Shown here: positions 42,401 through 57,400 of the stretch, in pieces
Position numbering within the stretch: the first letter of the stretch is position 1
Layout of the letters: every line of letters starts with the position of its first letter
Assembly (NCBI RefSeq): GCF_964355755.1
Contig: NC_092670.1
Span: 15,125,201-15,189,200, forward strand
Reading direction: 5' to 3'
DNA: 64,000 nucleotides
Source: Antedon mediterranea
Taxonomy: Eukaryota > Echinodermata > Crinoidea > Comatulida > Antedonidae
The notes under the pieces: generated by a model
Told to the model about the DNA's origin: nothing
Database searches by the model: none
What the model saw: only the letters and a program-made list of their open reading frames with translations
Program-made: the position numbers and the translations under genes

Positions 42401-45400
42401 ATTAATATTTTTTAGAATGTTTACCTGAACAGTCAATCTCTGTGCATGACCATTGTCCATCTCTGCATGTACTAGAAAAACAATGCACTTTTATATTTGA
42501 CTTTTAATTTTCAACTTTATAATAACACAAAAAAATAGATAAGTTAGTAAGTATTGATCTAACAATAATGAACTTAATAATTAAATATGAAATAAAAAAC
42601 AATTTTATAAAACTAGATGGTACGCTCGCTTTGCTCGCGTACCATCTAGGTCGTGCCCACATATGGTTATCGAATACATAGTAATTTCAGCGTAAAAAAA
42701 CTGGCGATTTCAAAATGTAGGCCTACGTACCGCATGACTATAAAACATCTATTTATGTATTTATGTAGTCAACCAAAATTAGCACCGTGCGAATTACTTC
42801 CAAAAGAGAAACTTCTCACAAAATGAGTCCAAATGTTTCATTTGGACTCATTTAAACAAACCCAATTTGTATTTTGTATCTAACATTATTGAGGGTTGGG
42901 TTTTTTTTTTAATAGGCCTATAAATAACATAACACTAAATAGAGTAAAACATTTCCGATTTAATAACTGTTAAAATTGTCACTGTCATAGTCGATTGAAA
43001 TAGTAAAGTACATGTAACGATACACCACCACGACGTTTATATTTTTTTGTAATTATTAATTAATACAAACGTTGTGAAGCAACTGTCAGTAATAAAGTAT
43101 TATATTATTATGTGTTTATAATCTAAAAGTAGGGGCTACCCACACTCACAGTAATAAAGTTTATTAGTATATTTGTTTATATTATAATAAACAGTAGGCC
43201 TACCAACGCACACAATAAGAAATTTGCGATTCAAATGGCTATCAAAAGTGGTTAATACCTATTTACAGTATTGTATAGCTTTACAATACTATTTATGTTT
43301 ATTCTCAAAGGGCCCATAAATTGACCTACTTGTGTTAAATCATGGAGGTATGCAAGCATGGTTAAACCAAATAATTTGGAATGTTCCATTCATCGCAAAT
43401 CAATACATTTGTATAAACGTATATTAAATCTATCAAAATAGTATTTTTTAAAGAAAATCGGCCTGTCTTCAACATTATGATACTCTACTCGAGCTGTTCA
43501 ACCGGTTTTCAGCTATTAAAAACAATTATCGTAGGAGGAGATAGGAAAATGCGAAGTATCTTCGTATTATTGTGTACAGGTATTTTTCATGAGGACATCC
43601 ATTAGACAGTGTATACCACGATCGGAAAACACCCCTATTTGGGGCAAATGGTTGAACCTAAATTCGTTTTAATTGTCAATAACTAATTATCTAACTAAAT
43701 TTAATTAGTAAACAGGGTTACATCAGGTGGTTAAAATCAGTACCGAGATTATAACCAACTTTATATACCATCGAGTACACATTCTAGAAATAACGCGCGA
43801 TTTACCGAATTTTGCCCTTACGTAAATTTATATATAGATAAATATGATCAGAGGGCTAAATTAAACTAATATTTTTGTAATAAACTTCTCATATACTTAA
43901 ACTAAAGAGGATATATTGTGCAAAGAAACAGCATAATGTAATCAGGGTTTTTTTCAGTCCAATGGGCTGCAGACTTCACTAAAAAATTGGCTAAAGCATA
44001 TGGATATAGATCTGCTATACCTTATATTTCGGTATATAATTTTCATCTGTGTATAAGACGCACCCCTAACTGAGAGTAAAATATCCATATTTTTTATATC
44101 GCCGATGTATAAGATGCACTTAATATTTCATCAAAACATTGTTTTTTTTTTTTTATTTCGAGAGGGCATGTAACGCGAAATTTGGTCCAAGGCCAAAACT
44201 GGTCCGGTCTTCAAAATCGCTTATTTATCCTTTAAAAAGTCCAAATGGTTGAAGTAAACTTTAATGCTTAGAGTAAATCGAAAAGAAATTATCGAAACGG
44301 TTTTTTAGTAATATTAAATTACTAGAGGGTGCTATTAGTTTTAAGCGAACTGAACAATAGAATATCCCAAAAGCCGATTGGAGTTTCTTTAATTAGTGTT
44401 TCGATAATAATATTATAGTCAGTGACGTCAACAATCAGTTTATCAGATCTTAAGAGCGCCTAAAACATCTCCATAATGAACAAATCTTCTCATCATATTT
44501 AGTATAACATCACGATACTGCCTTGAAAACTAGGCACAAGCAGGTTGCCATTTATAGTAGGTAGCTGGCCTAGACTCTAGCTAGGCCTTACCTTAAAGCC
44601 TAGGCCTAGCCAACGAGGTTTCGATGAACAATTATTGTGCGGTGAGGCATTTATGTTCGGTATATAAGATGCACCCTTAATTTAGAGCTCAAATGTCCGT
44701 GTTAAAAGTACGACGTATACATAATTTTTACCAAATTATATGGATAAAAGAATACTCTATCAACTTTAGTATTTATTTAGCAGTTAGGGCGATGGCAAAT
44801 TTGAAAAAAAAATGGTAAAAATCAGAACATGTAGTAACATCTTTTGGAAGAGTATGGGGTTACACCGTCATTTTTAAGGACAAATGAGCGCCGTTTGGTG
44901 GCAGCACTTGACACAAAGGGACCCTTACAGGAGAATAAAGTTGTGATATGTGTTGTCCACACCTGCAAGTCGCAGATTTTCTCCCACACATACATTTACA
45001 ATAACTGTAAAAAAATATCAATATCTATCTTACCAAGTGATAAGTTGTCCATAACGAAACAATGCTTGATAGATAATATGACGTGTATTTCTTACAAAAT
45101 AATCAGTTTTTCTTTAGATATCCAATGTTGAAGACTTCTGATTTTGTGCGTATGCAACGAACTGACGTGCGCAACGGGATCTCATGTGATCTCGAACGAT
45201 CACCGTAGTGAAATAAAATATCAATTTGTAAACAAACTTAAACGGCCTTTAAGGTTAAATTCCTTACCATGTATTGCACTGATCCTGCCTTGTTTCTCCT
45301 GGTTCGTAGCGAGTGCCATGGTAGCAGTGACACTGGGCCACAGGGACGCAACTGTCACGTTCTGCATCCCACATCTATTATTATAACATGTATTTAACAT

Positions 45401-48400
45401 ATTAACAAACAATTACAATAAAAATCTAAACAAAATCTAATACAGAATTAAGTCTAGCGACATTAAACATCCTGGAGTATTGAAACTGCTGATAGCAAAT
45501 GGCCAATACCATAGTATCTAACTCCTAAATATTACTAACCTAACCCTCTTAAGGCTCATTTACACAAGGACAATAACGATCGATGATAAATATGCATTTG
45601 TCATTCTAAAAGCACAAGAAATCTAAATAGTTCTCATCCTAGAACTATGATAGGAACCATCTATGCTTCTTTTGATGAAAATAATTATTTTCACACGTCA
45701 AATCAAATGACGTCAAGATTAGTTAGAGCAATAATATTGATTTTAATGTTTTTATTGATCATGACGTCATTTGATTGGATTAAAAAAAACATTAATTTTT
45801 AAAGACAGCTTAAAAGATTATCTTATAGTTCTAGAACGAAATTTTTTTTGTTTTGAAGTAAGAAAAATGTATGTTTATCTATTTATCGTCGATCATTATC
45901 ATCCTAGTGTAAATGGGCTTTTAAAATAATCTATCACCATATTACAGTACCCTATGGTCTGAAGGCTGTTGTCATTAGAAACTACACAGCATGATGATGA
46001 TATTGCTAGAAAGACGTGATGCCTCTCAGGATTTTTATTTAGATTTTTTTATGGTAGAGCACTGTCACTTACAGTTCCATCGGCACATTGACATCCAGGA
46101 ATGCATTCTTCAACGCAGTCTTCATTACTAATTGATAATTCATGGCATGTTACATCACAGCTTCTTCCACACTCTCTGTATACCTTACCCTCTGGGCATT
46201 CATGCTCTAGACAATATAACAAATTAAAATAAAATAAAAAATGCATTCTGAATATTACTAATTGAAATCTGATATGAACATAACAACATTTTAAAACAAA
46301 AAATATTATAACTCATAAACATAAGAAAAAATAAACACACACAAATGTTAATTTGATTCATTTTTATAGCCAATATTTAAAAATATAAACAATATAAAGG
46401 ATCACGATAAAATTATTAAACTGCAGTAACTACATTTTACACTGCAGTTTTTTGAGTTCTGCAATAAACAGTATGTTTATAAACAAAACAAAAATATTGT
46501 ATAAACAGGTTAAAGAGTAAACAAAATGTAGTTACTGCAGTAACTGCAGTAGAATAATGTTGACATGGTCCCTAAATGATATAAATAAATGTAGGACAGA
46601 TTCCCTTAGATGAATTGACACACAAAGAAAACCCCATGGGCTTTTGTCACATCTAGATAGATAAAATAAAAAATGCACTTACCGCAAAATTCACTGGTCC
46701 GCCAATCAAGTACAATTCCTGCAACTGCGCATCTATGAGCATATGCTGCAAATGCCATACATTCACATTCGTTCCCTACTGACACTCTTGACCAACAAGC
46801 ACACACACTATTTTGGCAGTCTTCAATGAACTCTTCAATGCCTACAACATTGTGGCAACTGGAGAATGTCTCGCTCTGAAGTTGGCTACACAGTGTAGTT
46901 GCCTGCCTGTACATCTGTGCATTTATTGCACAAACACCTCCTAGTCCGCCATAGCCAGCATCACCGAGATCCGGGCAAGACCCAGAATTCTTCCATGAGT
47001 TTGCGAAGCGGTAAGGTTGCACGGCAACAGAGTTCCTAGGTGTCATCATATCGTTATCTTGGTTGCTGTCAAAGTTGCCAAACAAACCAGTGACCTATAA
47101 TAATAATAAAATCTTTAGTATTGCAACAAAACCGTATAACATTGTAAAACAAGAAGAAATATAAAGTTGGTAAATTTAGACAAACAATAGAAGTTAAAAG
47201 AACTACAGTAGGATGGAAACATTAGGTACTTTACAAACAAACTTAATTATTTCAATATTACAGGTATCTATATTATAATAGCACTAAGCCAAAATGTATT
47301 CCTCTATCTTCTCCTAAACTGTAATTCCGATACAGAGCCGTTTAATTCCATTTATCCATTAGCCTATTATCAGAACGGCAAAGTTGTACAAAATATATGT
47401 TTCAATTTTTTCCCCTCAGTTTCTACTGTATGATCAGTGCTTAGGAGAGGTTTCACAACATAAATCCAGAGCACATTATAATATATATATATATATACTA
47501 TGCATATTTGTTATACTCTACTTTCTCTAGAACATACAGTGTGTACTTAATTTATCATGGTGCCTGTCTGTTGGACAAGTACCTGCTAGTATTTATTCAT
47601 TCATTAAAAAAAAACCCTATGAAATAAGGAAAAAAGGACAGAAACAGTAAAACAAGAATATTAAAATATGAAAAAAAGTTTTAAATGCCAAGAATCAAAC
47701 GATAATAAAACTACTACATCTTAGACAATTTATTCTGTGGTAGGGATGGTGGATTGTTTTCAACAAATTATTATTAATTCTCAAATTACGACCGTGGTTG
47801 CGATAAGGGGGAAGAAAATCAAGAAAAATGCAGTAGCTAGGCCATTACCAAACTGTATCATTAGCTTATTATCTATGATGGATTTATTGTGCATCAAGCA
47901 TTGTCGCACCTCGTTTTCGGCATAATTAATGTGTTTTGAAAGTTTTGATAGTTTTTATTTGTTTGTTTTGTTACTTACCTTCTTGAAATTGAAATTTTTT
48001 CACATGTGTTATTAAAGAATTTAATTAAATTGAATTATTATACAAAATAAATTTACCAATTCTCTCCATGAAGGCGAGAGTCGGACAAACAGTTGGTTTT
48101 CACCATCCCAAAGGATCTGGACACCTATAGGCGTCTCAATGCGAATGAACTCGTCAGATACCCATCTCACTTGAACCATGCTTTGTTCTGTTGTCGGAAT
48201 TCCAATGACTTCATTGTTTCTCAGAAGTTCAGAATTGGAACGTAATCTATGAAATGAGATACAATTAAGGTATCACGTATAAATTATTCTACTGCAGTTA
48301 TTGCAGTAACTACATTTTGTTTACTCTTTAAACCTGTTTATGCAACTAATTAGCAAGCTTTCTTGTGTAATCATACATATTGTTATTACAGTACATTGAT

Positions 48401-51400
48401 TGACGTTGTTGGTCGTAGGTCATCGCAAATAAAAAGCTCCATATTATAATAATATTAAGCTTTGTCTACACTATCAAACTAGTTTGACGAAACGAGTGTG
48501 ATGTGCCTAAATATGGTAGTGATATGCCCAAATATAGTAGTGATAGGACATCATCATGTACATATATGGGCACATCACATTGATTGACGTTGTTGGTCGT
48601 AGGCCATCGCGAATAAAAAGCTCCATATTAAGGTTTGTCTACACTATTAAACTAGTTTGACAAAAAGTGTGATGTGCCTAAATATAGTAGTGATATGCCC
48701 AAATATAGTAGTGATATGACATCATCATGTCCATATATGGGCACATTACATTTTTTTGTCACATAAAGTTTGATAGTGTAGACAGAGCTTTATATGAATA
48801 AAACTTACTTGTATACACTGTCACCATAAATACGTATAGAAACTGACGAAATGCAAGACACCGTCACGACTTGCTGAGCACATTGTGTCATGTCAATCCA
48901 AATATGGAATGGTGTTTCAATGGATGCATCGCTCACTGATTGAACTAAAATGTACTGGCAATTTCCTCTCAGTCTATAACGGACGTTATCAAATGTTGTG
49001 AAGAAATGACTGCCGATAATTGAGGCACGGCCATCACATTCAGTATCTGTACATTGCCAAGTACCACTATCACATGTACTAAACAAGATTTAAATAGGTG
49101 TATTATTCAATTGTTTTGTTTTTATAGATTAATACGCTTTTTAAAACAATTTGTAACATAGTTTGATCTGCCGATTTATTACATGTTTTCATACATGCGA
49201 ACCTTGATAAAACGTATAGTTTGGAGCTATTTGATTACTATGATGGTCAGTTTAGTACCAGGGCAATTAAACATGCCCAGTAACAACTCAGCTCATCTTG
49301 AAACAAAAAAAAACAGGCCTCTCATCATAGAGACTTTACAGGGTCCCCTGTTCAATAAAAAATGTGACCTTTGATCCCCTATGAAAACCATTTTACCTGA
49401 ATGTTTATTTAGCTTTATGCAATCAAATTTGTTTAGTGTAAACCAGCCTATGTTTTTGGGTATTTGTTTATATTTACAGCGCTTAGAGGTTTCACAACAT
49501 TAGGCGCTATATAAATCCAGGATATATATTTAAAAAAAATTATTAAATACCATGAGCGGCATTCAGCATCTAACGTTGTTTGTGCTGGGTACAGTTCATC
49601 ATTGAGTAAACATGGACATTGTCTTCGTTCAACACAATTCTCACCATCAAAATATGTTCCTGAAATGAGAAATAATTTATACATTTTTAGATTTTATCAA
49701 TGTGTTAATTTTATGTCACTTCATCGTTTTACATCACATAAAATCTTAGTACAACTTGTTTTTGTTCTATATTAATTATATCATATATTTTATTTTCAAA
49801 AAGTTAATGTGAAAAAGTAAACAAACAAGAAATTAAATTTTGGGAATAATATGCCATTATTTTTGCGTACAGAATTTTTCGCAATTTACCAATCACTTGG
49901 TTTTTTCGCGAATGTACTCAGTACTGTAGTTTGAACATCTAGTACCTACCTAGGACTAAGCCTCTCGTAGTATCGCAATCCAAAAACAATACCTTACTGT
50001 GGCATCACGTGGGAATGCGATAAAAAAAACAATACCTTTCGTGGGAGCGCGTGGGATTGCGATCAAAGGACAATACTTCATGGGTTTGCGATCATAAAAA
50101 AATGCCCCACGTGTAGGCTACAAAAGGTTACGCATGGGAACGAAGCAGTAATTAATAGCTGTACTGTAAGGTAAACAAAGTCTATTATGTAGGCTTACAT
50201 TTACAGAAGTAAGCCTACTGAACTAGTTAAAATAATATTTCGATATATCTTTATTTTTTCGCAAACCTTCCACTGCGAAATGGCCATGGCGGAAGTATTG
50301 TCAATCACAGTTCCCCGATTACAGGGATTTTTGTAGTAAGGTTTAAAATGGAGAAATTCACAAAAATTACGGCATATACAGTATTCAAAAGAGGGAACAT
50401 CATTTTCCAAATAGGGATTGGTTCTTAACTCAGTAGGTTATTTAAATTTATTCACATTTAAATTGTGGAAAGCTATCATTTCTCTAATAAGTAGATAAAT
50501 ATAAAAAGCATTTTCAAATGTAACATTTGTACCTTGTGGACAGACACAACCATCAACACAGAACTCCAAACATTCTCTTTCAAAGTCCGCATTTTCACAG
50601 GTGCGAGGGCAGGCTGTACCGCATTCACTGTACACCATATTGCTATCACACGATATACCTGAAAAAAAAATGTTTATATCCACTAAGAGAAAATTGTGCT
50701 TTATTGTCAGAACGTGTGTAAAGTTTTGTTTCAATTTTTGTTTTAGTAGAGAATAATGAATTGTGTTACTAAAGAATTTGATTTGTATGTGTTATATAGT
50801 GATTTAAAGAATATGCTCTGAATTGAAATGTAAGTTGATAAACCTGACATACCACAAAATGTGGGACTCCTCCAGTTCAAGTTGACCGCTTTTGTGCCGC
50901 AAATACGAGAGTACTCTGTGAATGATTCGCATTCGCATCGCTCTCCAGCAGTGATATTACACTGGCACATGTGGTACATGCAAACACCAAAGAATGGTTC
51001 CGGACTCACTAGGGCATGACAAGCCTCAAATACGTCAGAATAAATATAATTACAACGCTCAACAGCCTGGAAAGAAATAGAATTATGAACAAAATAAATC
51101 AGATAATCAGTGCTTCATTTTGCATTCTTTTTTATACGTTACCATTACTGATCTTGTAGACCTCTTCTTCTGCAAGTGGCTGTCATTGATGAATACTGTA
51201 TTCAATTTTGACACTTAACGTTGAGCATAGTTTGTCCATAATAACACTTGCATTTATATAGCTTCTAAGCACATTATCATTTTGTGGATCCATTGAAGAT
51301 TTAAGTATTTTGTATTTTAAGCGTTGAGTTAATACTCAACTAACAATATTTTATATTTAAAGTACTAATTTTTCTGAATTGACTCTTTATAATTGACAAG

Positions 51401-54400
51401 ATAGAGGGTGTACTTCCAGGTATCTTTAGTATAGTACTAGTAAAAGTTATTTTTTTTTAACACGCCATTTACAAACTAGCATGTGTAAGGCTGAAACTTG
51501 GTGCCAATATTCTGGAAATATCCATGTAGTAATTTGTTAGATTTTGTTTACATTTGTGTTATTTTTGTGTATCAGATAATAATTCTTACCAAACTAAGAA
51601 GTTGGTTTTGAGCGGTGTCCACAAGTATTTGGCAAGGATGATCTGGGTATAGTGGTAAATCAACACAATCCGTTCTCGGGGCAGCCTTCATCGTATTACC
51701 AAACTCATAATCACTTTGAGCTGCTGCGAAAGAGTATGGATTCATGTTCAAGTCATTTTCAGGATCACCATCCATGTTCCCGCAAAGTCCGTTCATTGTG
51801 CCTTGATAGATTTCTGGCATCTGCACGTATACACCAGCTCGTCCATCGAATGATACTTTTATACCTAAAAAATAATTAAATTTGCGTCATTTTAAACTGA
51901 ATTAATAATACAGTTAGATCAAAGAATATGTGACTCGTACAAATTAGGAAAATTGATCATAATTAATCAAATAATTTTGAGTATGTAGAATGGTCTTCAC
52001 ACAGCCACTAGAAAAAGATTAGGATGGGGAGGGGGCCAAATATATTTCAACTCAACTCAACTCAACGTAAACATTTATTTTCTTTCTTTCATTCAATAAT
52101 AAAACAAATGAATAAGGTATTAAAAAAGTAAGTACGAGTTACAAATAATACATTTCATTAATATAATATATAAACACGACAGGCAAAGAACATTAGTTCT
52201 AAACCGCCCGGTGATATACTGAAATTTTAATTAATTAATTTGAAACGATAAAGATGAGAAAATATAATATATTTAATTCCAAAGGCAAATTACTGAAAAA
52301 ATTAAAATGATGTATATATAAATGGCTGATCTCTATGGAGATACAAATGAAATAAGCAAAAGGCTAAAACTATTTGTTATGATATTCAAATCTCTACATT
52401 AAGTGGGAAAAAATTCTATTTTAGTTTGATTTTCCGTTTTGTATTATTTTTTGTTGTACAGTATATATGGAATATATATTCTGAAATAAAGTGATCAAAT
52501 CAAATCAAATCAAAGGACGGTGAAACACCCAGAAAAAAAAAATCAGAGCTTACACCAGCCCTTCTTTAGTGCAAGTGAATGTACTTAGACAAGATTGAGA
52601 CTTTAAGGCAGGCAACGGTTAAGCACTGGCTAAATGGACTGTTATAATATAAGTATATAATAAGTATATATTTGTATAAGTATAATGACGTACCATCATT
52701 AGATTGGAAAATCAAGTAAACGCCGAGGGAAACAATGGTGACATCATTTTCTGTACGTGGAATTCGTTTTTCGACTCTATTTTCAGTAAGCACCTTGCCT
52801 GGATACAGCATATACTCCATTCCTTCATATCTTTAAAAGGGAAAAAAAACATTTAAAGCAAGTACTGTACATAGAGCTTGGTTCCCACTAGGAATCAATG
52901 CATGTCATTTGAACAATCATGATGCAACACCTGATGTTCCATCGTTTTGTGGTCAAATATCTTGTGTTTCATTTATGTTCTTTTGTTGCGTCGTTGTGGA
53001 AATTATACTTTAATCTTCTTAGCATTTTGCCAAGTAATAGTAATATTATTATTGATACTTTGTGACTTACGTGATACAGACTGCATATCTGCAAATATTT
53101 CCAGAATTATCACAGTCATAATCGGTTATTATATCAACTGAAAAATGGTCTGGATCACCCTCATAGGAAGCCAGACTGTAGGTACATTTTCCAGGAAAAA
53201 TGACAACTCGGCCATCAAATGAACGGTAATGTGAATTACAGCAAGCTGTACAAACTAAATTGCAAAAATAGTAGTGTTATCATTAGCAAAAATAAGCAGG
53301 GCCATAGCCACTAGCACGGTTGGTGAGGTTTCAACCAGAGCACTTTTTGACAGGACACACCCATTGATTAATTAAATAGAATACAGTAGGCCAATGTTGC
53401 TTTGGTCAATTACGCATCACGTGTCATGCGGTATTTAGTTTTATAACAAACCTGATTGCATTCTTGCAATTTCATTGGTCAATTACGCATCACGTTACAT
53501 TTGAAAAAGTTGTATCTAATCTAATTTTGCAACACGACAATTGTTAATGATATGGAAATCAACTCATCTAAAACTGTTCTACTCTAATTTAGAGCACTGC
53601 CTTTTTTAATGGCCTAGCTTCCGAGTCTAGCATTCGTCAATGGTTTACGATAAATAAATTAAATAAAAGTAGGTGTGTTATAAAACAAAAAATTAATTTA
53701 TTGTTTGTATACTAACAGAAAGGTACTTTTTTATGGAATTGATGTTTGTTTTAATAAATATATTTTTGTAAATTTATCAATTGTATATGGTAATTTTGAA
53801 TGTGAATGAATACTATAATTATTTCTGTTGAGGAAAACAATTTTTCCATGTACCCCTTTTTATATGGCCTACATTGCAGCATAAAAATTGGTTATTACTT
53901 ACTACGGCTGTCATTAAAACCTAGAAAAAAAGAAGAAATTAATTAATATTATAAAAACAAAATACTAAAATCTATAATGCGTGAAACAGGGTTCATACTA
54001 CACTTTCTCAATTTCTATAACATTGTTTACGCAGAATAATTATATAAATGGTGTCATAAAACATAAAAATCTCTCCTTCCCACCCAAAGAGATCTTTCCT
54101 AGGTCTAGGTTAAATGCTTCTCCTTAATTCCACCACTGCCTTCTTCTATCTCAAAATAACTAACAGAAAAGTTTGATGATAGGCCTATAGTTACATTTCA
54201 AAACCCTGAATAAATTAATGATAAAACATCCCCCACACCTCTTCGGTACTGTATGTCTAATTTTAAAATTGTATCCAAATTTGAAGAAGACATTTTATAA
54301 AACAAACATTATCAACTTATTTTTTAAAAAAGAACTTGTCTCGGAAACACTTTCAATGACAATTATGGTAGTCTTTAAAGATCTATTCTTTTAAAGTATG

Positions 54401-57400
54401 CTTGCATTTTTCTTTTTATATAAAAATTACACAGTATATATATTTTGCATAAAACAAACACCGTTTAATTTAACCATATATATATGCATAGAGATATTAT
54501 AGTGAACTATAATATCTCTATGATTGATGTAAAGTTGACAACTATTTTAGTGTCTTTCTTCTTCTATTTTTGGTTTTTCTTTTATGGCCTTGCACAGCCA
54601 TGACAAAAGACACCTTTGACGTGTTAAAAGTAGGTATTGCCATTATCATCATCCTACCCAATAGCCAATAAAAAACACGTAACTTACTATCAAAGATACC
54701 ACTTCCATCACCATTAATGTTACCTAAAAACAAATAATAAAAAGAATTTATTCATCTAAAAGAAATTTATTTACTACATAAACTATGTTTAAAAAGTTCT
54801 TCACGATGCTATAAAAAAACACAAAAATTTAGTGTTACAAAATCAAGCTTTTAAAAACAAAGATTTATACACATGATAAGGAGTATACTGAATTTTCAAA
54901 ACTTACTGTCAATTTCAGTACAGTATGCACCCGTGTAACCTTGTGTACATCCACATGTTTCCGGTTGGACGCAAATGCCACCATTTTCACATGGTGTTGT
55001 ACAGATTGCTGAAAGAAGATAATCAAATATCATTTGTGAAAAACTGAAACATGCAAAACCTTCACAATCTATAGGAAAATTTAGATCATCCATGAAAACA
55101 TAATTTGTTAGTCAGCAACACAATGTTTGGTTCTCAACATCTAGTCCATGCAAACATGTTTATATACTAGATGGTACGCTAACTTCCCATCTAGGTCCTG
55201 CCTACAGACGGTTCTCTAATAAAACCGTAATTTCAGCGTAAAAAAACTGGCAATTTCAAATGCATGTACTGCAGGATTATAATACATTGTCATTTACAGA
55301 AATGAATAGACAATGATTTATGTAGTCAATTGAAATTAATACCCTGGAATTACTTCTGAAATAGAAACTTGTCACAAAATGAGTCATTTAAACAAACCCA
55401 ATTTGTGTTTTGTATGTACAGTAACATGAGGGGTGAGGGATGGGGAAGAGGTTGGGTACAAAGAGGAAACATTTTTAAATATACAGTTAATCAGGTAAAT
55501 CAAGGCAATCTATAACAGGATGCTGAGATAGGAACTTCCAGTCCTTTGATCTTACGATTGGCTTCTACAAATTCATACTAGTTACTGTTACATACCAAGT
55601 ACATTATTCTCTGGTTTCTGTTTAGGGGCGTGTAATTGGTCGTGTCACAACCACACATAAAACCATTGATCTAATAGAGCTCAGCATCCTGTTGTTAGAT
55701 TGACTTGGGTAAATTCATCCTATAATACTTACGATCATTGCACAGAATACCACTCCAGCCCTCATTACAAATGCAAATACATCCGTCACTTAGTTCTCCA
55801 TGTGTACAATCTTGGTCACATGCACTTGTATCTGTAATACCTTTACAAAAAAAGTGATAATAAATTCATGCCTGATACGGTTTTATTAAAGTGTAGATGA
55901 AATTTGCTTGTTGGTAGGAGAATTTGCCCAAACAAATTATCATCAGCTACTAGGCCTATTAGTGCTGCTCTAGACTGAAACAAAAACCCTTGGCTACTTA
56001 CGATCAGAACAAGTCAAGCCTTCAAATTCTTCTGTACACCGACAATCATTAGGGCTAATGCATTCACCACCGTTTTCACAAGCTGGGTCACAAACTGGAA
56101 GACAAGGACTTCCATCGTAGCCAGTGTTACATGTACATTCACCCGGGTTGGTGCATTCTGCATTTTCACCACATTCTGGATCACATAGAGCTAAAATTAA
56201 GAGAATAAACACAAAGTGACTACAGACATGCATGTAAATATTTGCAATTTCAATTTATCTATAGGCTCTTTAATGAAGAATAAACTACTTTATTATGTTA
56301 ACACATATTTGTACAATGTTTTCAATGTAGTTATTGAGGACTGGCAGGCATTGTCAGCATTTGATTACCTCAATTGAGCATAGACTGTATGCAGAGAGTG
56401 GGAAGTACTTCAAATTTTGTGTTAACATTATTGATGGCCAGTGAAATTAAATGTTCAGTAAGAAAAACAGATTTAATAGCCAGGCAAGCCAGTTAAAAAC
56501 AACCCTAAGCACAACCCCTGCAGTTAGTCAATTTTGTGTTTTATTTGTTTCTCTTTGGTTGATTAAATAGCATTAAAAGGTGTTTGGTCTTTCCTCACCT
56601 TTTACTCTATATCTTTTTTTTGTATTTGACAGAACTTTTGAATAAATGAATAATAAAACAAAAATGAATAATAAAACAAAAATAAATAGTTTGAGCGGGA
56701 TGTAATGTTTTTCCCGCATCCTCTCTCATGCTACTTACGTTGTGCACAATACTCTCCTGTATAGCCAGTGGTGTCACAGTTGCAATGATCTGGTTCATCG
56801 CACACACCTCCGTTCTGACATGATGACGAGCATACAGCTGTTAATGGAAAAAAAAATGATCGTGTACAGATGATCAGTTACTATTTTACAGTAAAGATTC
56901 TAGAAAAATTTAACATATTTTAATGAAACAACACATTTATTGATGTCATATGGATGTAATATCAGATCCTAGAAAACTCAAATATCTGAGTTTTCTAGTT
57001 CTAGAAAACTCCACATCAGGAATGCTTCCGCTTGAAAATTATAACAAATAATATAACAAATATAATAAAAAAAATAATAAAATCTTTATTTTTAAAACAA
57101 AATGTGTTCTTCCATGAGGCCGTATGAAAGAAATAAAACTACAATATCACAATTATCAAACTGATGAGCAAACAAGAAAATTATACATTGAAAAAGAAAA
57201 AATTATAACAACAATTTATATTAATGAATTAATAGATTTTCTAGTTAGTAGATAAAATTAAAACAGAACAGTTAAAAAATTATAAAACTCACTACAACAA
57301 AAAACAGTCTTAAAATAAGAAGAAATTAATCTTTTGAAATTGTTTAGGGAAAGTGCATTTTTTGTGTTTATATCAATTTCGTTCCAAATTTTGGCTCCAC

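Noticed and set aside
44844-45131. Plus-strand open frame of 95 residues
   Set aside because: It lies in the longest intron, with no domain and no support from splice structure.
53071-53254. GDPH autocatalytic cleavage site in VWD1
   Set aside because: The sequence is GDPDHF, with an extra Asp, and lies near the start of the VWD rather than in the usual context.
55831-55840. Alternative acceptor for exon 6 at 55831
   Set aside because: It keeps frame and cannot be excluded; I used 55840 because it has the stronger pyrimidine tract. Transcript data would decide.
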